Positions 52,431 to 61,120 of a stretch of 64,000 bases of DNA are shown here, piece after piece (within the stretch, counting starts at the first letter, position 1; each line of letters begins with the position of its first letter). Made by a program: the position numbers and the translations under genes. The notes under the pieces were generated by a model. It was not told the DNA's origin. It made no database searches and saw nothing but the letters and a program-made list of their open reading frames with translations. The stretch is taken from NCBI RefSeq assembly GCF_030704205.1, contig NZ_CP131913.1:620001-684000 (forward strand), in the 5' to 3' direction. This DNA is from Halomonas alkalicola. GTDB taxonomy: Bacteria; Pseudomonadota; Gammaproteobacteria; Pseudomonadales; Halomonadaceae.

Positions 52431-54236
52431 ATGAGTTCACGCCCCGACCCGCGCGTGCTGCTGCGCCTGCTGGGCCTGCTGGTCCCCTATCGATGGCGAC
52501 TGGCCCTGGCGGCCCTGGCCCTGCTGGCGGCCTCGGGCAGCGTGCTGCTGCTTGGCCAGGGGCTGCGCCTGGTGATCGACCGCGGCTTCATGGCCGCCGA
52601 CGGCGACGCTCTGAGCCACACCCTCGGGATGATGCTTGCCGTGGTGACGGTACTGGCCATGGCCTCGGCGCTGCGCTACTACCTGGTGACCTGGATCGGC
52701 GAGCGGCTGGCCGCCGACCTGCGCCGTCGGGTCTTCGACCACCTGCTTACCCTGGAGCCCGGCTTCTTCGAGAGCGCCCAGGCACCCGGCCAAGCCGCGG
52801 GCGAGATCACCTCGAGGCTCACCGCCGATACCAGCGTGCTGCAGAGCCTGTTCGGCTCCTCGGTCTCCCTGGCCCTGCGCAACCTGCTGATGCTCATCGG
52901 TGCCGTGGCGCTGATGCTGGTGACCCAGCCCTGGCTCTCGGCCATCGTCCTGCTAGGCATTCCCGCCACGGTGCTGCCGATCCTGTGGTTCGGGCGGCGG
53001 GTGCGGCGGCTCTCCCGCGCCAGCCAGGACCGGGTGGCGGAGCTCGGCCGCTATGCCGACGAAACGCTTACGGGCATCCGCACCGTCCAGGCATTCACCC
53101 ACGAGCAGCTAGACCAGCGTGACTACGCGGGCCGCGTCGAGGAGGCCTTTTCCAGCGCCATCCAGCGCACCCGTCAGCGCGCCTGGCTGACCGGCATCGC
53201 CATGCTGGCCGTCTTCGCGGCGGTGGGCATCATGCTGTGGCAGGGCGGCCAGGCGGTGCTGGCCGGCACCATGACCGCCGGCGAGCTCTCGGCCTTCGTC
53301 TTCTATGCGGTGCTCGCGGCCGGCGCCGTGGCGACCCTGGCCGAGGTGGCCGGCGACGTGCAGCGCGCCGCGGGCGCCGCGGAGCGCCTGCTGGAGCTTC
53401 TCGATACCCGGCCGGCCATCGCGCCGCCGGCGCATCCGGTCCCACTGCCCGAGCCGCTCGCCGGCGAGCTGCGCTTCGAGGGGGTGAGCTTCACCTACCC
53501 GGGGCGGAAGACCCCAGCCCTGGCGGGGTTCGACCTGACCATCCAGCCGGGTGAGAGGGTGGCGCTGGTGGGCCCCTCCGGGGCCGGCAAGAGCACCCTG
53601 CTCGCCCTGCTGCTGCGCTTCCATGACCCCGACGCCGGCACCCTGCGCCTGGATGGCATCGACCTGCGCGAGCTGGACCCCGGCGCGCTGCGCTCGGCCC
53701 TGGGGCTGGTGGCCCAGGAGCCGGTGCTGTTCACCGGCAGCGTGGCCGACAACCTGCGCTACGGCGACCCCGAAGCGGATCTGGAGACCCTGCGCCGGGC
53801 GGCCCGGGACGCCAACGCCCTGGCCTTCATCGAGGCGCTGCCAAGGGGGTTCGACACCCCCCTCGGCCCGGGCGGGGTGCAGCTCTCCGGCGGCCAGCGC
53901 CAGCGCCTGGCCATTGCCCGGGCGCTGCTCAGGGATCCGCGGGTGCTGCTGCTGGACGAGGCCACCAGCGCCCTGGACGCCGAGAGCGAGCGGCTGGTGC
54001 AGCAGGCTCTGGACCGGCTGATGGTGGGGCGCACGAGCCTGGTGATCGCCCACCGGCTGGCGACGGTGGTGGCGGCGGACCGACTGCTGGTGCTGGACGA
54101 GGGCCGGCTGGTGGCCGCCGGCCGCCACTCGGAGCTGATGGCGTCGAGCCCGCTCTATCGCCACCTGGCGGAGCTGCAGTTCGGGCGGCATGCGTCGGCC
54201 TTGGTAACCGACACAACACCCCAGGCCCACAGCTGA
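52431..54236 (+). CDS. ABC exporter, fused permease and ATPase (MsbA/MDR type)
   Basis: The 601-residue half-transporter has a six-helix membrane domain (about residues 15-310) with TLTGIRTVQAFTHEQ, and an ATPase with Walker A GPSGAGKST, signature LSGGQRQRLAIARAL, Walker B VLLLDEATSALD and switch His VIAHRLAT. Likely an inner-membrane lipid or drug exporter. The ATG at 52431 matches the family start; the frame is open upstream through trxC but that part is not conserved-looking. Divergent from trxC and convergent with polB. Confidence 0.9.
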   Translation: MSSRPDPRVLLRLLGLLVPYRWRLALAALALLAASGSVLLLGQGLRLVIDRGFMAADGDALSHTLGMMLAVVTVLAMASALRYYLVTWIGERLAADLRRRVFDHLLTLEPGFFESAQAPGQAAGEITSRLTADTSVLQSLFGSSVSLALRNLLMLIGAVALMLVTQPWLSAIVLLGIPATVLPILWFGRRVRRLSRASQDRVAELGRYADETLTGIRTVQAFTHEQLDQRDYAGRVEEAFSSAIQRTRQRAWLTGIAMLAVFAAVGIMLWQGGQAVLAGTMTAGELSAFVFYAVLAAGAVATLAEVAGDVQRAAGAAERLLELLDTRPAIAPPAHPVPLPEPLAGELRFEGVSFTYPGRKTPALAGFDLTIQPGERVALVGPSGAGKSTLLALLLRFHDPDAGTLRLDGIDLRELDPGALRSALGLVAQEPVLFTGSVADNLRYGDPEADLETLRRAARDANALAFIEALPRGFDTPLGPGGVQLSGGQRQRLAIARALLRDPRVLLLDEATSALDAESERLVQQALDRLMVGRTSLVIAHRLATVVAADRLLVLDEGRLVAAGRHSELMASSPLYRHLAELQFGRHASALVTDTTPQAHS

Positions 54237-54248
54237 CCCCTCTAGCGC

Positions 54249-56654
54249 TCAGAAAAGCCCCAGCTGACGGTCGACCAGGCTGGCGAAGTCGTCGCCCACG
54301 AAGGGCAGGATGGCGTCGGCCACCGGCTGGAGCTGGCGGGTCAGGTAGTGGTCGGTGTCGATGGGCGAGCGGTGGGCCTCCAGGGGCTCGGGACCGGCCA
54401 GGGTCATCACGTAGCGGATCCAGCCGCCGTGCTGGTACTGGCGCGGCCGCCCGAGGCGGTCGTTCTCGGCATCGGCGAGCCTGGCCGCCCGCACGTGGGG
54501 CGGCACGTTGCGGCGGTAGTCTTCGAGGCGGCGGCGCAGCCGCTTGCGATAGACCAGCCGCTCGTCGAACTCCCCCGACCGGGCGCGCGCCAGGAAGGCC
54601 TGCACGTAGCCGCGCACGTACTCCCGCCAGGGCTCGCCGGTGAAGACCCGCCGGTAGAGCTCCTGCTGGAACGCCTTGGCGAGCTCCGTCCAGTCGGTGC
54701 GCACCGTCTCGAGCCCCTTGAACACCAGCCGCTCCTGGCCGTCCTTGTCCCGCACCAGCCCCGCATAGCGCTTCTTGCTGCCCGCCTCGGCGCCGCGGAT
54801 GGTGGGCATCAGGAAGCGCCGATAGTGGGTCTCGAACTGCAGCTCCAGGGCACTCGCGAGGCCATACGCCTCGGCCAGGTGCTCGCGCCACCAGGCGTTG
54901 ACCTGTTCCACCAGCCGATGGCCGATCGCGGCCGCCTCCGCTTCCTCGCAGGGGCGCCCCAGCCAGACGAAGGTGGAGTCGGCGTCGCCGTAGATAACGG
55001 TATACCCTTCACCCTCGATCAGCTCCCGGGTGCGGTGCATGATGGCGTGGCCGCGCATGGTGATCGAAGAGGCCAGCCGCGCATCGAAGAAGCGGCACCC
55101 CTTGGAGCCCAGCACCCCGTAGAAGCTGTTCATGATGATCTTGAGCGCCTGGGAGAGCGGCGCATTGCCGGCACGCTTGGCGGCCTCGCGCCCGGCCCAG
55201 ACCCCCTCGACGATGGCCGGCAGGGCGTGGCGGGTACGCGAGAAGCGCGCGCCGCGAAAGCCCGGCACCGAGGCGGCGTCCGAAGGCTCGGCGAGCCCCT
55301 CCACCAGCCCCGCCGGGTCGATCAGGAAGCTGCGGATGATCGAGGGGTAGAGGCTCTTGAAGTCGAGCACCAGCACCGAATCGTAGAGGCCGGGGCGGGA
55401 ATCCATGCCGAAGCCGCCGGGGCTCTCGGCGTTCTCTCCCTCGCCGAGGCTCGGCGCCACCAGGCCCAGGCGATGCAGCCGCGGCAGGTAGAGGTGGGTG
55501 AAGGCGGCCACCGATCCGCCGCTGCGGTCGGCGGGCAGGCCGGTTACCGCGGCCCGCTCGAGCAGGAAGTCCAGCAGTTCGGCCCTGGCGAAGATCCGCG
55601 TAACCAGCTCGCAGTCCTGTAGGTTGTAGCGGGCCAGCGCCGGCTTGTCCTCGGCGAACAGGCGCAGGATCTCGTCCAGGCGCTGGTAGGGGTTGTCGAT
55701 CGCCTTGCCCTCGCCGAGCAGTTCCCGGGCCACGTTCTCAAGGCTGAAGGAGGGGAAGTGCCAGGTGGCCGAGCGCAGCGCCTCGATGCCGTCGATGATC
55801 AGCCGCCCGGCGGTAGCGGCGAAGAAGTGGTTGGGCTGATGGCCGTGGGCGCGCCACTCGAGCTCGCTGCCCCCGCGGCCGAGCCTGAGCGGCACGCCGA
55901 GCCGCTCGGCGTGGTCGCGCAGCACCCGCAGGTCGAACTGCACCAGGTTCCAGCCGATGATGGCGTCGGGGTCATGCTCGGCGAACCAGGCGTTGAGGCG
56001 CCGGAGCAACTCGGCGCGACTCGCGCAGTACTCGAGCGCGAAGTCGTGATCGCCCGCCGCCCCGTTGGCCGGCCCCAGCATATAGACCTGGCGCTGGCCG
56101 CACCCCTCAAGGGCGATGGAATAGAGCTCGCCTCGGCCGCTGGTCTCGATATCCAGCGACACCGTGCGCAGCCGCGGGCGATAGGCCGGGGCCGGGCGCA
56201 GGCGCGCCTCGGCTAGGCCGCCCTGTCCATCTACCTTGCCCGTGACCTCGACGGGGGCGGTGATAAAGCGCTCCATCAGATAGCGCTCCGGTGGGCGGAT
56301 ATCGGCCTCGTAGAGCGCCAGGCCGGCCTCCCCCAGGCGCCGCTCGAGCCGGAGCAGCTGGCGGTACTGTTCGCAGTAGAGGCCGAGCACGGGGCGGTGT
56401 TGGAAGTCGCGCAGCTCGAGCTCGCGCAGCGTCACGCCGGGCTCGCCGGCCAGCAGCGCCTCGGCCTGCGCTCGCTGCTCGGCGGGCAGGAAGGCCACCG
56501 ATGTCTGAACCGGCAGGCGCACCAGCAGCGGCCCCTGGTCGGTGGCAAGCCACAGGGTGACCTCGGTGCCTCGGGGCGTGTCCTCCCAGTGGCGGGTCAG
56601 GATAAAGCCTTGGCGGGTGATGCCCTCACCCCGGGCGCTGCCATGGTGCGTCAA
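54249..56654 (-). CDS. polB: DNA polymerase II (family B)
   Basis: The 801-residue protein aligns with E. coli Pol II throughout: [18 protein letters not shown] near the start, exonuclease motif [15 protein letters not shown], then [11 protein letters not shown]. Polymerase motif A is [18 protein letters not shown], motif [14 protein letters not shown], and the C-terminus QLGLF resembles the beta-clamp-binding end. Motif C reads YGDADS where most family B enzymes have YGDTDS; both aspartates are kept. No ATG or GTG lies before the conserved start, so a TTG at 56654 with GGAG upstream is the probable start. Pol II acts in damage tolerance and replication restart. Confidence 0.93.
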   Translation of the reverse strand: MTHHGSARGEGITRQGFILTRHWEDTPRGTEVTLWLATDQGPLLVRLPVQTSVAFLPAEQRAQAEALLAGEPGVTLRELELRDFQHRPVLGLYCEQYRQLLRLERRLGEAGLALYEADIRPPERYLMERFITAPVEVTGKVDGQGGLAEARLRPAPAYRPRLRTVSLDIETSGRGELYSIALEGCGQRQVYMLGPANGAAGDHDFALEYCASRAELLRRLNAWFAEHDPDAIIGWNLVQFDLRVLRDHAERLGVPLRLGRGGSELEWRAHGHQPNHFFAATAGRLIIDGIEALRSATWHFPSFSLENVARELLGEGKAIDNPYQRLDEILRLFAEDKPALARYNLQDCELVTRIFARAELLDFLLERAAVTGLPADRSGGSVAAFTHLYLPRLHRLGLVAPSLGEGENAESPGGFGMDSRPGLYDSVLVLDFKSLYPSIIRSFLIDPAGLVEGLAEPSDAASVPGFRGARFSRTRHALPAIVEGVWAGREAAKRAGNAPLSQALKIIMNSFYGVLGSKGCRFFDARLASSITMRGHAIMHRTRELIEGEGYTVIYGDADSTFVWLGRPCEEAEAAAIGHRLVEQVNAWWREHLAEAYGLASALELQFETHYRRFLMPTIRGAEAGSKKRYAGLVRDKDGQERLVFKGLETVRTDWTELAKAFQQELYRRVFTGEPWREYVRGYVQAFLARARSGEFDERLVYRKRLRRRLEDYRRNVPPHVRAARLADAENDRLGRPRQYQHGGWIRYVMTLAGPEPLEAHRSPIDTDHYLTRQLQPVADAILPFVGDDFASLVDRQLGLF

Positions 56655-56659
56655 CTGCC

Positions 56660-56962
56660 CTACTCCAGACCCGCCAGCCGGCGCAGGCCCAGGGTGGCCT
56701 CTGCCGTGGCCAGCCACGCCACCAGGCCGACATTGAGCGCCACGCAGCCCCAGAGGATGGCGCCGAAGGGCTGCTTGCGGGTCTTGTGGCGGAAGGCGCG
56801 CCGGGCCAGCAGCGCCCCGGGCCAGCCCCCCGCCAGAGCCACCAGATGCAGGGTCGACTCGGGGACGCGGCGGCGATCGCAACGAGCCGCGGCCTTGTCG
56901 ATGCCGTAGAGGGCCGCGGCCGCCAGGCTCGCCGGCAGGTAGAGGCCGATCAGCCAGGTCAT
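56660..56962 (-). CDS. DUF1294 family membrane protein
   Basis: The 100-residue protein has DUF1294 hallmarks: [45 protein letters not shown]. Three hydrophobic segments suggest an inner-membrane protein of unknown function; in other proteins the domain is fused to a cold-shock domain, absent here. Its start overlaps the phosphoesterase stop by four bases, and polB begins five bases after its stop. Confidence 0.88.
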   Translation of the reverse strand: MTWLIGLYLPASLAAAALYGIDKAAARCDRRRVPESTLHLVALAGGWPGALLARRAFRHKTRKQPFGAILWGCVALNVGLVAWLATAEATLGLRRLAGLE

Positions 56963-57729
56963 TTGGCCGGCACCTCGATGATCAGATCCGATGTGAACAA
57001 CGGTGGGTTGAACTCGTCGGGATACCCGCCAGGGTTGGCGACAATACGCGTTCCCGACACTTCCAGGTCTACCGGCTCATGCACATGGCCGTGGACCCAC
57101 AGGTCCATGCGGCCCATCAGCCGCGGCAGATGGGAGGCGAAGGCCGGCGACAGGGCATCACCGCGGTAGCGCGGCGGAATACCCTCGGCCGGGGGGGCAT
57201 GGTGGCTAATCACCACCCGGGGACCGCTGAACGGCTCCACAAGCTCCGCCTCCAGCCAGGCCAGCGCCTCGGCATGCAGGCGGCGGCTCTCGGCCGGGGT
57301 GAAGACCTCCCCTTCCGGCTGCTCGATGATGCGGAAATCCGGCATCAGGGCCAGCGCCCTGGCCTCGGTCAGCGCCGGGTCGTGATCGGGCTGGCCGGCA
57401 TGGAGGGCGAAATCGGTCCATAGGGTCGTGCCGTGGAAACATACACCGCCGAGGGTCAGGGTGTGATTGTCCAGCAGATGGATGCCCAGCCGAGCGGCTT
57501 CGGTAGCCAGTTCACGGCGCAGGGCCGGCATGCAGGTGCCGTAGAATTCGTGGTTGCCGGGTACATAGAGGATCGGCGTACCGGCGAAGCACTCTGCTGC
57601 CCAGGCGAGCCCACGGGTGCCAGAGTGAATGTCACCGGCCAGGATTACCGCATCGGCGTTGACCTCCGGCAGCTCCCTCGCAGTGTCGAAGTGTTCCAGA
57701 TGAAGATCCGAAAGTACCCTCAGGCGCAT
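56959..57729 (-). CDS. Calcineurin-like metallophosphoesterase
   Basis: The protein has about 256 residues and the metallophosphoesterase motifs [34 protein letters not shown] and HGHVHEP, which place the di-metal ligands. It would hydrolyse phosphomono- or diesters; the substrate is unknown. The ATG at 57729 ([13 protein letters not shown]) starts directly at the fold; an in-frame ATG at 57753 adds eight residues. It overlaps the DUF1294 gene. Confidence 0.92.
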   Translation of the reverse strand: MRLRVLSDLHLEHFDTARELPEVNADAVILAGDIHSGTRGLAWAAECFAGTPILYVPGNHEFYGTCMPALRRELATEAARLGIHLLDNHTLTLGGVCFHGTTLWTDFALHAGQPDHDPALTEARALALMPDFRIIEQPEGEVFTPAESRRLHAEALAWLEAELVEPFSGPRVVISHHAPPAEGIPPRYRGDALSPAFASHLPRLMGRMDLWVHGHVHEPVDLEVSGTRIVANPGGYPDEFNPPLFTSDLIIEVPAK

Positions 57730-57786
57730 CGTCGGTCCCTTGCAGCGAGCCATTTCGGCCAGTGTGATACACCCGCCGGAGGAACT

Positions 57787-58194
57787 CTACTTCCCGGTCA
57801 GCACCTCGAAGACTCGCCGGGTCCCCTCCCGGTTGCGCCGCTGCTGGTCGCGATACTCATCGGTGTCGATCTCGGGCCAGCGCTCGCCGCGGCGCTTCAC
57901 CACCGGCAGGCCCGGCTCGCCGTGGTGCCAGAGCCGGTGGGGCACCTCCACCTCCCGGACCCCGCCACCGTCCAGGTCGACATGCCACACATGGTGGTAG
58001 TCCCTGGGGCGGCGATGCGTGCCCGGCGCGTCGAGGCGCAGCAGCCTGGGGCTGCGGGTCGTCTCGATCAGGTTGCCGCTCCAGGCCTGGCGCGTCTCCC
58101 GGGCCGGCGCCAGCCACAGCTGCCAGGCCACCATCGGCAGGGCCAGAGCGAGCAGCAGCAGGATGCGTCGAAGCGTGCGTGGGAGCTTCTCCAT
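57787..58194 (-). CDS. Hypothetical protein with N-terminal membrane anchor
   Basis: The 135-residue protein has a basic N-terminus, one hydrophobic helix (about residues 11-29, ILLLLALALPMVAWQLWLA), and a basic, charged soluble part (HHVWHVDLDGGGVREVEVPHRLWHHGEPGLPVVKRRGERWPEI). No family recognised. It begins 21 bp after the cupin stop on the same strand, so it is probably co-transcribed. Confidence 0.7.
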   Translation of the reverse strand: MEKLPRTLRRILLLLALALPMVAWQLWLAPARETRQAWSGNLIETTRSPRLLRLDAPGTHRRPRDYHHVWHVDLDGGGVREVEVPHRLWHHGEPGLPVVKRRGERWPEIDTDEYRDQQRRNREGTRRVFEVLTGK

Positions 58195-58215
58195 GGTGGC
58201 CTCCCTGGTGCCGGG

Positions 58216-58530
58216 TCAGTCGTAGTGCACCGCCAGCCACACGGTCGCCTCGTCCGGATCGGTCCAGGCGACCCGGTGCCGTCGGTGGGCGGAAATCAGC
58301 AGGTGGTCCCCGGGGCCGAGTGAAACCTCCTCGCCGTCCTCGAAGGCGACCACGCCGCGGCCCCTGAGTACCAGCACCCACTCGTGGCGCGGCTGGTCGT
58401 ACCAGCCGGTCTCGGGCGAGGTATGCCCCCGGGAGACGATGCGCTCCACCGTCACCGAATCCCCTCTGACGAGTTCCTCGAAACGCTCCTCGGGAAGGCG
58501 ATCGGGAATCCCCTGGAACAGATTCGCCAC
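58216..58530 (-). CDS. Small cupin-domain protein
   Basis: The 104-residue single cupin reads RHEWVLVLRGRGVVAFEDGEEVSLGPGDHLLISAHRRHRVAWTD. The expected metal ligands of motif 1 are only partly present (RHEW for the usual HxH), with GDHLLISAHRRH as motif 2. Its function is not known. The stop and start lie close to the aldo-keto reductase (3-bp gap) and the downstream hypothetical gene. Confidence 0.85.
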   Translation of the reverse strand: MANLFQGIPDRLPEERFEELVRGDSVTVERIVSRGHTSPETGWYDQPRHEWVLVLRGRGVVAFEDGEEVSLGPGDHLLISAHRRHRVAWTDPDEATVWLAVHYD

Positions 58531-58533
58531 GGC

Positions 58534-59481
58534 TCAGAGCCCCTCGACGTGGGCGATCATGCGCCGGCGCATCGCCTCGTCCGGCAGCTCGCCGCGCGCG
58601 CCCCCCATGTTGTCGATCATGTGGCGGGCGCGGCTGGTGGCCGGGGTGGCCACGGTCACCGCCGGGTGGCTGATCACGAACTTGAGGAAGAGCTGGGCCC
58701 AGGAGTGGGCATCGAACTCGGCGGCCCAGTCCGGCACCTCATGGCCGCGCACCCGCTCCCAGAGCCGGGTGCGCCCGAAGGGGGCATAGACCAGCACGCC
58801 GATGCCGCGGTCACGGGCCAGGGGCAGGATGCGCTCCTCCATGAAGCGATTGTCGATGGCGTAGTCGATGCCGACGGTGTCCAGTGGCTCACGTTCCATG
58901 ATTTGCTCGAGCGCCTCGTAGTGTCGTTCGAAGGTGGTGGTCACGCCGATATGGCGCACCCGCCCCTCCTCGCGAAGCTCCTTGAGCAGCCCGAGCTGGG
59001 TCGGCACGTCGCCCAAGTTGTGCACCTGGATTAGGTCCAGCGGCGTCTTGTCCAGGCGCCGGAAGGAGGTCTCGATCTGCTCGCGAGCCGCCTCCGGGTC
59101 GGCGCTGCCGCCGTTGCGGCCCGCCACGTTGACCTTGGTGGCCCAGAAGAGCGTCTCGGAGAGACCAAGCTCCGCGGCGAGCTCGCCGGCCACTGCCTCG
59201 GAGGCGCCATAGCCCGGCGCGGTGTCGAAGACCCGCCCGCCCTCATCGACCAGCGTCTGTAGCACCTCGCGCAGGGCGGCAACATCCTCGCTGCGGGCGA
59301 CGCTGGCGAAGGTGGCCGAGCTGCCGAGCCCCACCGCCGGAACGCGCACGCCAGTGGAGGGGATGGCCCGGGTGATCAGCTCCCCGCGAGGCGGCTGGGC
59401 GAGCAGGCCCGTGGAGAGCGGCAGGGTGGCGGCGGCACCGGCCGCCAGGCAGAGCTTGAGGGTATCGCGACGCGAGATCAT
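58534..59481 (-). CDS. Aldo/keto reductase with Tat-type signal
   Basis: The 315-residue protein has a twin-arginine signal (MISRRDTLKLCLAAGAAATLPLS) and an aldo-keto reductase domain (GLGSSATFAS, FDTAPGYGASEAVAGEL, FWATKVNVAGRNGG, DLIQVHNLGDVPTQLGLLKELREEGRVRHIGVTTTFE). The Asp-Tyr-Lys-His catalytic set is recognisable. It is predicted to be exported folded, with its nicotinamide cofactor, to the periplasm. The start overlaps the upstream transporter stop by four bases. Confidence 0.9.
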   Translation of the reverse strand: MISRRDTLKLCLAAGAAATLPLSTGLLAQPPRGELITRAIPSTGVRVPAVGLGSSATFASVARSEDVAALREVLQTLVDEGGRVFDTAPGYGASEAVAGELAAELGLSETLFWATKVNVAGRNGGSADPEAAREQIETSFRRLDKTPLDLIQVHNLGDVPTQLGLLKELREEGRVRHIGVTTTFERHYEALEQIMEREPLDTVGIDYAIDNRFMEERILPLARDRGIGVLVYAPFGRTRLWERVRGHEVPDWAAEFDAHSWAQLFLKFVISHPAVTVATPATSRARHMIDNMGGARGELPDEAMRRRMIAHVEGL

Positions 59482-60836
59482 GAGGGTCTCCCTTGTGAAT
59501 CGAGGGTCGTGGTGGAGGCCGGGGCATCCGCCTCGGCGGCGATGTGCCCCTGGGTGCGGCCCAGCCAGAGCGCCAGGGCCGCCCAGGCGAGCGCCAGGGC
59601 CGCCCAGGCGAGCGCCAGGGGCACGGCGACGCTGGCCACCGCGGCCAGGCCCATGCCGAGCCGACCCAGCGCGCCCTCGACCTGGGCACCCACCACGTCG
59701 CCGGCGCGGTAGACGAAGGTGTCGATGGCAGCCTTGGCCTTGTACTTCTCCTCCCGGCTGGTAACGGTGTAGAGGGTCTCCCGGGCGGGGCGCATCAGGG
59801 CGCGCTGCACGGCCCGGAAGACCGCCTCGAAGGCGATCAGCGCGGCCAGGGAGCCGACCATCGCCAGGCCGATGAAGCCCAGCAGGGTGGTCATCGGCAG
59901 CAGCAGCAGCGCCAGGGTGAAGGCGACGCCGAGACGCTTCATCAGGTGGCCGGCCACGAGCGCCTGCATCACCAGGGTCGCCACCTGGGTGATCAGGTCG
60001 ATGCGTGCGAACCAGGCGGTACGCAGGTCCAGGTCATCGCCCAGGGCGGCCACCATCTGCAGCCGCGTGAAATAGAGAAAGGTGGCCATGATGGCGAGTA
60101 TCACCACGTAGGCGGCGATGCCGAGCAGGTAGCGCGACCGGGTCAGGGCGCGCAGCCCGGCCCAGGCGCTGCCGCCGATCCGCTCGCGCTCCTCCACCAC
60201 CGGGGCCTCGTCATCGCTCTCCCGAGGCCGATGGGGCTGGCAGAGGGCCACGCCGCAGGCGGCGGTGAGCGCCAGCAGCAGGAAGCCGATGGCCACCAGC
60301 AGCAGCGCCGGGGTGCCCAGCGGCTCGGCCAGCCGCCCGGCCAGCCAGGGTCCGAAGATCGCCCCGCAGGTGCCGCCCACGGCGATCAGCCCGAAGAAGC
60401 GCTTGCCCTGGGCCAGCGAGAAGCGGTCGGCCATCAGCGCCCAGAAGAGCATGGTGACGAAGAGGTTGAAGACGCTGAACCAGACGTAGAAGACCTGGCC
60501 GGAGGCCACGCCGACCGCACCAGGGGCCAGCGTCATCAGCAGGTAGAAGGCACCGAGGCTGGCGGCGAAGAAGAGGTAGGTGGCGGCGATGAAGCGCAGC
60601 CGCGGCAGGCGGCTGACCAGCAGGCCGAACAGCGGGTTGACCAGCAGGGTCACGAGGGCGGTGCCCATGAAGAGCCAGCGCACCGCCTCGATGCCGCCGC
60701 GCAGCCCCAGGGCCTCCCGGGCCGGGCGCAGCACCATCAGGGCGGTGAGGACGCAGAAGAAGAACAGCACTGCCAGCAGGACCGGCAGGCGCTCCTCGGG
60801 TCGCACATTGAAGAGGCGCTGAAGGGAATCGGGCAT
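59478..60836 (-). CDS. MFS transporter related to the nucleotide-exchanger (AAA) family
   Basis: The 452-residue protein has about 12 helices and AAA/NTT-like segments: VRPEERLPVLLAVLFFFCVLTALMVLRPAREALGL, FWALMADRFSLAQGKRFFGLIAVGGTCGAIFGPWLAG, and RALMRPARETLYTVTSREEKYKAKAAIDTFVYRAGD. Members of this group in free-living bacteria are not necessarily ATP/ADP exchangers. Near the C-terminus LALAWAA is repeated by an exact 21-bp duplication, lengthening a helix. First gene of a leftward run through the aldo-keto reductase and cupin genes. Confidence 0.85.
   Translation of the reverse strand: MPDSLQRLFNVRPEERLPVLLAVLFFFCVLTALMVLRPAREALGLRGGIEAVRWLFMGTALVTLLVNPLFGLLVSRLPRLRFIAATYLFFAASLGAFYLLMTLAPGAVGVASGQVFYVWFSVFNLFVTMLFWALMADRFSLAQGKRFFGLIAVGGTCGAIFGPWLAGRLAEPLGTPALLLVAIGFLLLALTAACGVALCQPHRPRESDDEAPVVEERERIGGSAWAGLRALTRSRYLLGIAAYVVILAIMATFLYFTRLQMVAALGDDLDLRTAWFARIDLITQVATLVMQALVAGHLMKRLGVAFTLALLLLPMTTLLGFIGLAMVGSLAALIAFEAVFRAVQRALMRPARETLYTVTSREEKYKAKAAIDTFVYRAGDVVGAQVEGALGRLGMGLAAVASVAVPLALAWAALALAWAALALWLGRTQGHIAAEADAPASTTTLDSQGRPS
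59569..59620. repeat. 21-bp tandem repeat (2.5 copies) in the MFS gene
   Basis: The unit at 59569-59589 is repeated exactly at 59590-59610 and its first ten bases again at 59611-59620. It is in frame and encodes repeated LALAWAA in the last helix of the transporter. Confidence 0.88.
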
Positions 60837-60975
60837 CCAGAGGGTCCTTTCGGCTTTCCCTTGACCTTAGCAGGCATCCGCCGGGGCTACTTTTCGGGCA
60901 CGTCTTCCCCTCACCCTTGTAACCCGACCCACACAGCGCCGACCAAAGTGCAAGGCCCCGCGGGGCGGGGCTTGC

Positions 60976-61004
60976 TTAACATTGTCGACAGCTTACCGTA
61001 GAAT
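60976..61004 (+). promoter_or_regulatory. Candidate sigma70 promoter of acnB
   Basis: TTAACA (60976-60981) and TAGAAT (60999-61004) are separated by exactly 17 bp and lie in the 284-bp gap before acnB. The implied leader is about 110 bases. Confidence 0.65.
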
Positions 61005-61120
61005 CGCGGCCAACTGGACGGGGGGTGCCGTACCCCTGACTCCCGCGCCAGAGGAGCCGTATCGGCAGGTTACGTGCCGGGTCGGGTCACTCTGGCTTCA
61101 CTAGCAATGAGGGCCCCAAC

